A stretch of DNA of 7,498 nt from SKKY01 sp964622305. GTDB lineage: Bacteria > Bacillota > Peptococcia > Peptococcales > SKKY01. The stretch covers positions 1 to 7,498 of the forward strand of contig CAZUPR010000054.1 of NCBI GenBank assembly GCA_964622305.1. Direction: 5' to 3'. Below the pieces are notes generated by a model. That model was not told the origin of the DNA, searched no databases, and saw only the letters and a list, made by a program, of their open reading frames with translations. A program made the position numbers and the translations under genes. Shown piece by piece: positions 5,786 through 7,498 of this stretch. Each line of letters begins with the position of its first letter. Within the stretch, counting starts at the first letter, position 1.

Positions 5786-7451
5786 ACATTCTTTCTGGTG
5801 CGTCAACGCCCAGAATTGTTAAAATATTTTTTAAAGTAATTTTTGTGGAATAGGACAGGGCCAATCTGGCTTCCATGAGATCGTCCTGACTGCCTATTAC
5901 CTTACAGCTGTTATAAAAAGAGTGGAAAAGACCTGCCAGGTCGTGGGCATAAACTGCCAGCCTGTGAGGTTCCATATTTTTAGCTGCCTGAATTATTTCA
6001 TCAGGAAAATCAGCCAGCTTCCTTAAAAGATTGACCTCTTCATCAGTATTTAAAAGAAGGAGATTCTCTTCTTTAACAGTAAAATTATCCTTGCCACTCG
6101 CCTTTAAAATGCTGGCTATTCTTGCATGTCCGTACTGAACATAGTAGACAGGGTTATCTGCAGACTCTTCTTTAGCCAGGTCCAGATCAAAATCTAAGTG
6201 AGAATCCGGGCTGCGCATGGAAAAGAAATAGCGGGCGGCATCTCTGCCAACTTCTTCAACAAGCTCATTAAGGGTGATATACTGGCCTGTCCTCTTGGAC
6301 ATCCTGACAATCTCGCCCCCACTAAAGAGCCTGACCAGCTGCATAATAATAATTTGCAAGTTTTCTGGATCATAGCCAACTGCCCCCATAGCATTCTTCA
6401 TTCTGGCTACGTGGCCGTGGTGGTCTGCTCCCCAGATATTAATTAATAAATCAAAACCTCTTTCGAATTTATCACGATGATAGGCTATATCAGCAGCAAA
6501 GTAGGTGGGCAGTCCGTTGGATCTTTGCAGGACCTCATCCTTTTCTTCACCAAATTCTGTAGTTTTTAACCATACAGCCTGGTCCTTCTCATAAACAAGA
6601 CCTTTTTCTCTTAAAAGTTCAATTGTTTCTTCTATTTTACCTGATTCATGGAGAGTTTTTTCGCTGTACCAGTTATCATACTCAACCCCAAAGTTTTTCA
6701 AGTCATTTTTTATAGCTTCCAGCTTTTCCCCAAGAGCAAGCTGAATCAATTTTTCTACTCTGTCTTCATCCTCAGCCAGTGAATCGCCGTATTCTTCATA
6801 TATTCTCTTAACTGTGTCCTTAATATCTTCACCGTGATAACCATCTTCCGGGAAAGGGAAGTCCTGGCCCAAAAGTTGAAAATATCTGGCCTCCAGAGAT
6901 TTGCCAAAGTTCTCAATCTGATTGCCGGCATCATTAATATAAAATTCTTTTTTTACATCATAGCCTGCAAAATTCATAAGTTTTGCCAAAGAGTCTCCCA
7001 AGGCTGCTCCTCTGGCATTGCCCATGTGTAAAAGACCAGTTGGGTTGGCAGAGACAAACTCAATCATAACCTTGCGGCCGGCTCCTGCCTGGCTGCTGCC
7101 ATATCTGTCTTTTTGTTCCAGTATTAAAGGAAGAAGAGCCTTGAGCCAGTCTTCATTTAAATAGAAATTTATAAAACCCGGGCCGGCAATTTCTGTTTTT
7201 GCCACCTGGGTCCTGGTTAAGTTCAACTCTTCTGTAAGAAGGGTGGCAATTTCCCTTGGGTTTTTCTTGGCCTGCTTAGTTAAAAGCATAGCAAGATTTG
7301 TGGCAAAATCTCCATGAGACCTCTCCCTGGGTACCTCCAAAACAAAATCCGGGAGGGCATCAAAGCTTAGAAGCTCCTTGTCCCTTAGCCTTTGCAAGGC
7401 TTCCTTTATTTCATTTCTAATCTCTAATTTTACATTTTCAACAATGGTCAT
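5784..7451 (-). CDS. argS: Arginyl-tRNA synthetase
   Basis: This class I aminoacyl-tRNA synthetase charges tRNA-Arg with arginine in the cytoplasm. The 555 residues are close to the usual bacterial length. In order there is an N-terminal additional domain that recognises the tRNA D-loop (about 1-95, with RSHGDFATNLAM at 44-55 and GPGFINF at 90-96). The catalytic Rossmann core follows, with SANPTGLLHMGNARGAALGD (134-153) carrying the HIGH-equivalent HMGN (142-145), FYINDAGNQIE (170-180), LPTYFAADIAYH (314-325), WGADHHGH (340-347) and the KMSKS-equivalent MSKRTG (384-389). A C-terminal DALR-type anticodon-binding domain (about 435-555) contains YVQYGHARI. The core looks complete. The ATG at 7451 has an AAGGAAAGGAA Shine-Dalgarno run (7461-7471) 9 nt upstream. 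The TGA stop lies 13 nt before the pyrG TTG. It is the first gene of the cluster visible here. Confidence 0.98.
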   Translation of the reverse strand: MTIVENVKLEIRNEIKEALQRLRDKELLSFDALPDFVLEVPRERSHGDFATNLAMLLTKQAKKNPREIATLLTEELNLTRTQVAKTEIAGPGFINFYLNEDWLKALLPLILEQKDRYGSSQAGAGRKVMIEFVSANPTGLLHMGNARGAALGDSLAKLMNFAGYDVKKEFYINDAGNQIENFGKSLEARYFQLLGQDFPFPEDGYHGEDIKDTVKRIYEEYGDSLAEDEDRVEKLIQLALGEKLEAIKNDLKNFGVEYDNWYSEKTLHESGKIEETIELLREKGLVYEKDQAVWLKTTEFGEEKDEVLQRSNGLPTYFAADIAYHRDKFERGFDLLINIWGADHHGHVARMKNAMGAVGYDPENLQIIIMQLVRLFSGGEIVRMSKRTGQYITLNELVEEVGRDAARYFFSMRSPDSHLDFDLDLAKEESADNPVYYVQYGHARIASILKASGKDNFTVKEENLLLLNTDEEVNLLRKLADFPDEIIQAAKNMEPHRLAVYAHDLAGLFHSFYNSCKVIGSQDDLMEARLALSYSTKITLKNILTILGVDAPERM

Positions 7452-7498
7452 TTACTTACATTCCTTTCCTTCTCAACATACAAATTTTACTATATTTT
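7452..7498 (-). promoter_or_regulatory. argS upstream region: Shine-Dalgarno site and a possible -10 element
   Basis: These 47 nt are A/T-rich on the minus strand. They hold the purine-rich AAGGAAAGGAA run (7461-7471) that serves argS, and further upstream TATAGT (7489-7494), which could be a sigma-A -10 element. Any -35 box would fall outside the window, so the promoter call is weak. Too little is present to judge whether a T-box leader or another gene precedes argS. Confidence 0.3.

Larger units (their letters stand above)
1..7451 (-). other. Probable seven-gene operon argS-pyrG-fba-tal-glpX-rho-(radical SAM)
   Basis: All genes are co-directional, with spacings of 13, 29, 0, -1 (overlap), 3 and 16 nt. 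I see no hairpin plus T-run between any pair. Each gene has its own Shine-Dalgarno site, several embedded in the 3' end of the preceding gene. The pyrG-to-rho part matches the conserved Firmicute neighbourhood. The end of the transcript and the true first gene are outside the window; co-transcription is inferred from spacing alone. Confidence 0.7.

Noticed and set aside
5771..5806. N-terminal extension of pyrG starting at the TTG at 5806
   Set aside because: The extra residues do not match the family, the region lies inside argS in another frame, and no Shine-Dalgarno site precedes that TTG.
7026..7037. HMGN instead of HIGH in ArgRS as a defect
   Set aside because: ArgRS proteins commonly vary at this motif, and the surrounding SANPTG...NARG context is normal for the family.
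7452..7498. T-box leader upstream of argS
   Set aside because: Only 47 nt are visible and they show no T-box motif or terminator hairpin, so there is nothing to support it.

Overview
All seven recognisable genes lie on the minus strand, packed head to tail. In transcription order (right to left) they are argS, pyrG, fba (class II aldolase), a small transaldolase of the FSA/TalC family, glpX (class II fructose-1,6-bisphosphatase), rho, and the 5' part of a gene that resembles a clostridial radical SAM protein and runs off the left edge. Gaps are 13, 29, 0, -1, 3 and 16 nt, with no terminator-like hairpin between genes, so the window reads as one operon or most of one. Plus-strand open frames are antisense shadows of these genes. 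No tRNA, rRNA, CRISPR array, insertion sequence or other mobile element is visible.

The order pyrG-fba-transaldolase-glpX-rho is the conserved Firmicute neighbourhood known from Bacillus and Clostridia. In Bacillus, spo0F and murA-family genes are interleaved there and rpmE follows rho; none of those is present here. Strong AAGGAGG-type Shine-Dalgarno sites, a moderate-to-low G+C content (by eye) and the protein sequences suggest an anaerobic Clostridia-like Firmicute. A Halanaerobiales-type organism is possible but is only an impression.

Functionally the operon joins information processing (ArgRS, Rho), pyrimidine nucleotide synthesis (CTP synthase) and the fructose phosphate node of central carbon metabolism (aldolase, transaldolase, FBPase).

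The most unusual item is pyrG. Its N-terminal amidoligase domain looks intact, but the C-terminal glutaminase domain has lost the nucleophilic cysteine (Gly in the G-I-C-L-G-M position), has an altered oxyanion loop (DAAG for GGFG), lacks about 22 residues that normally carry a glutamine-binding Glu and most of the GGTMRLG motif, and has Lys for the glutamine-binding Arg. The reading frame is continuous and both flanks are well conserved. This therefore looks like an evolved glutaminase-dead CTP synthase that would need free ammonia or an ammonia-delivering partner. Two smaller points: the pyrG start should be a TTG at 5770, and the active site of the transaldolase-family protein is of transaldolase type rather than fructose-6-phosphate aldolase type.
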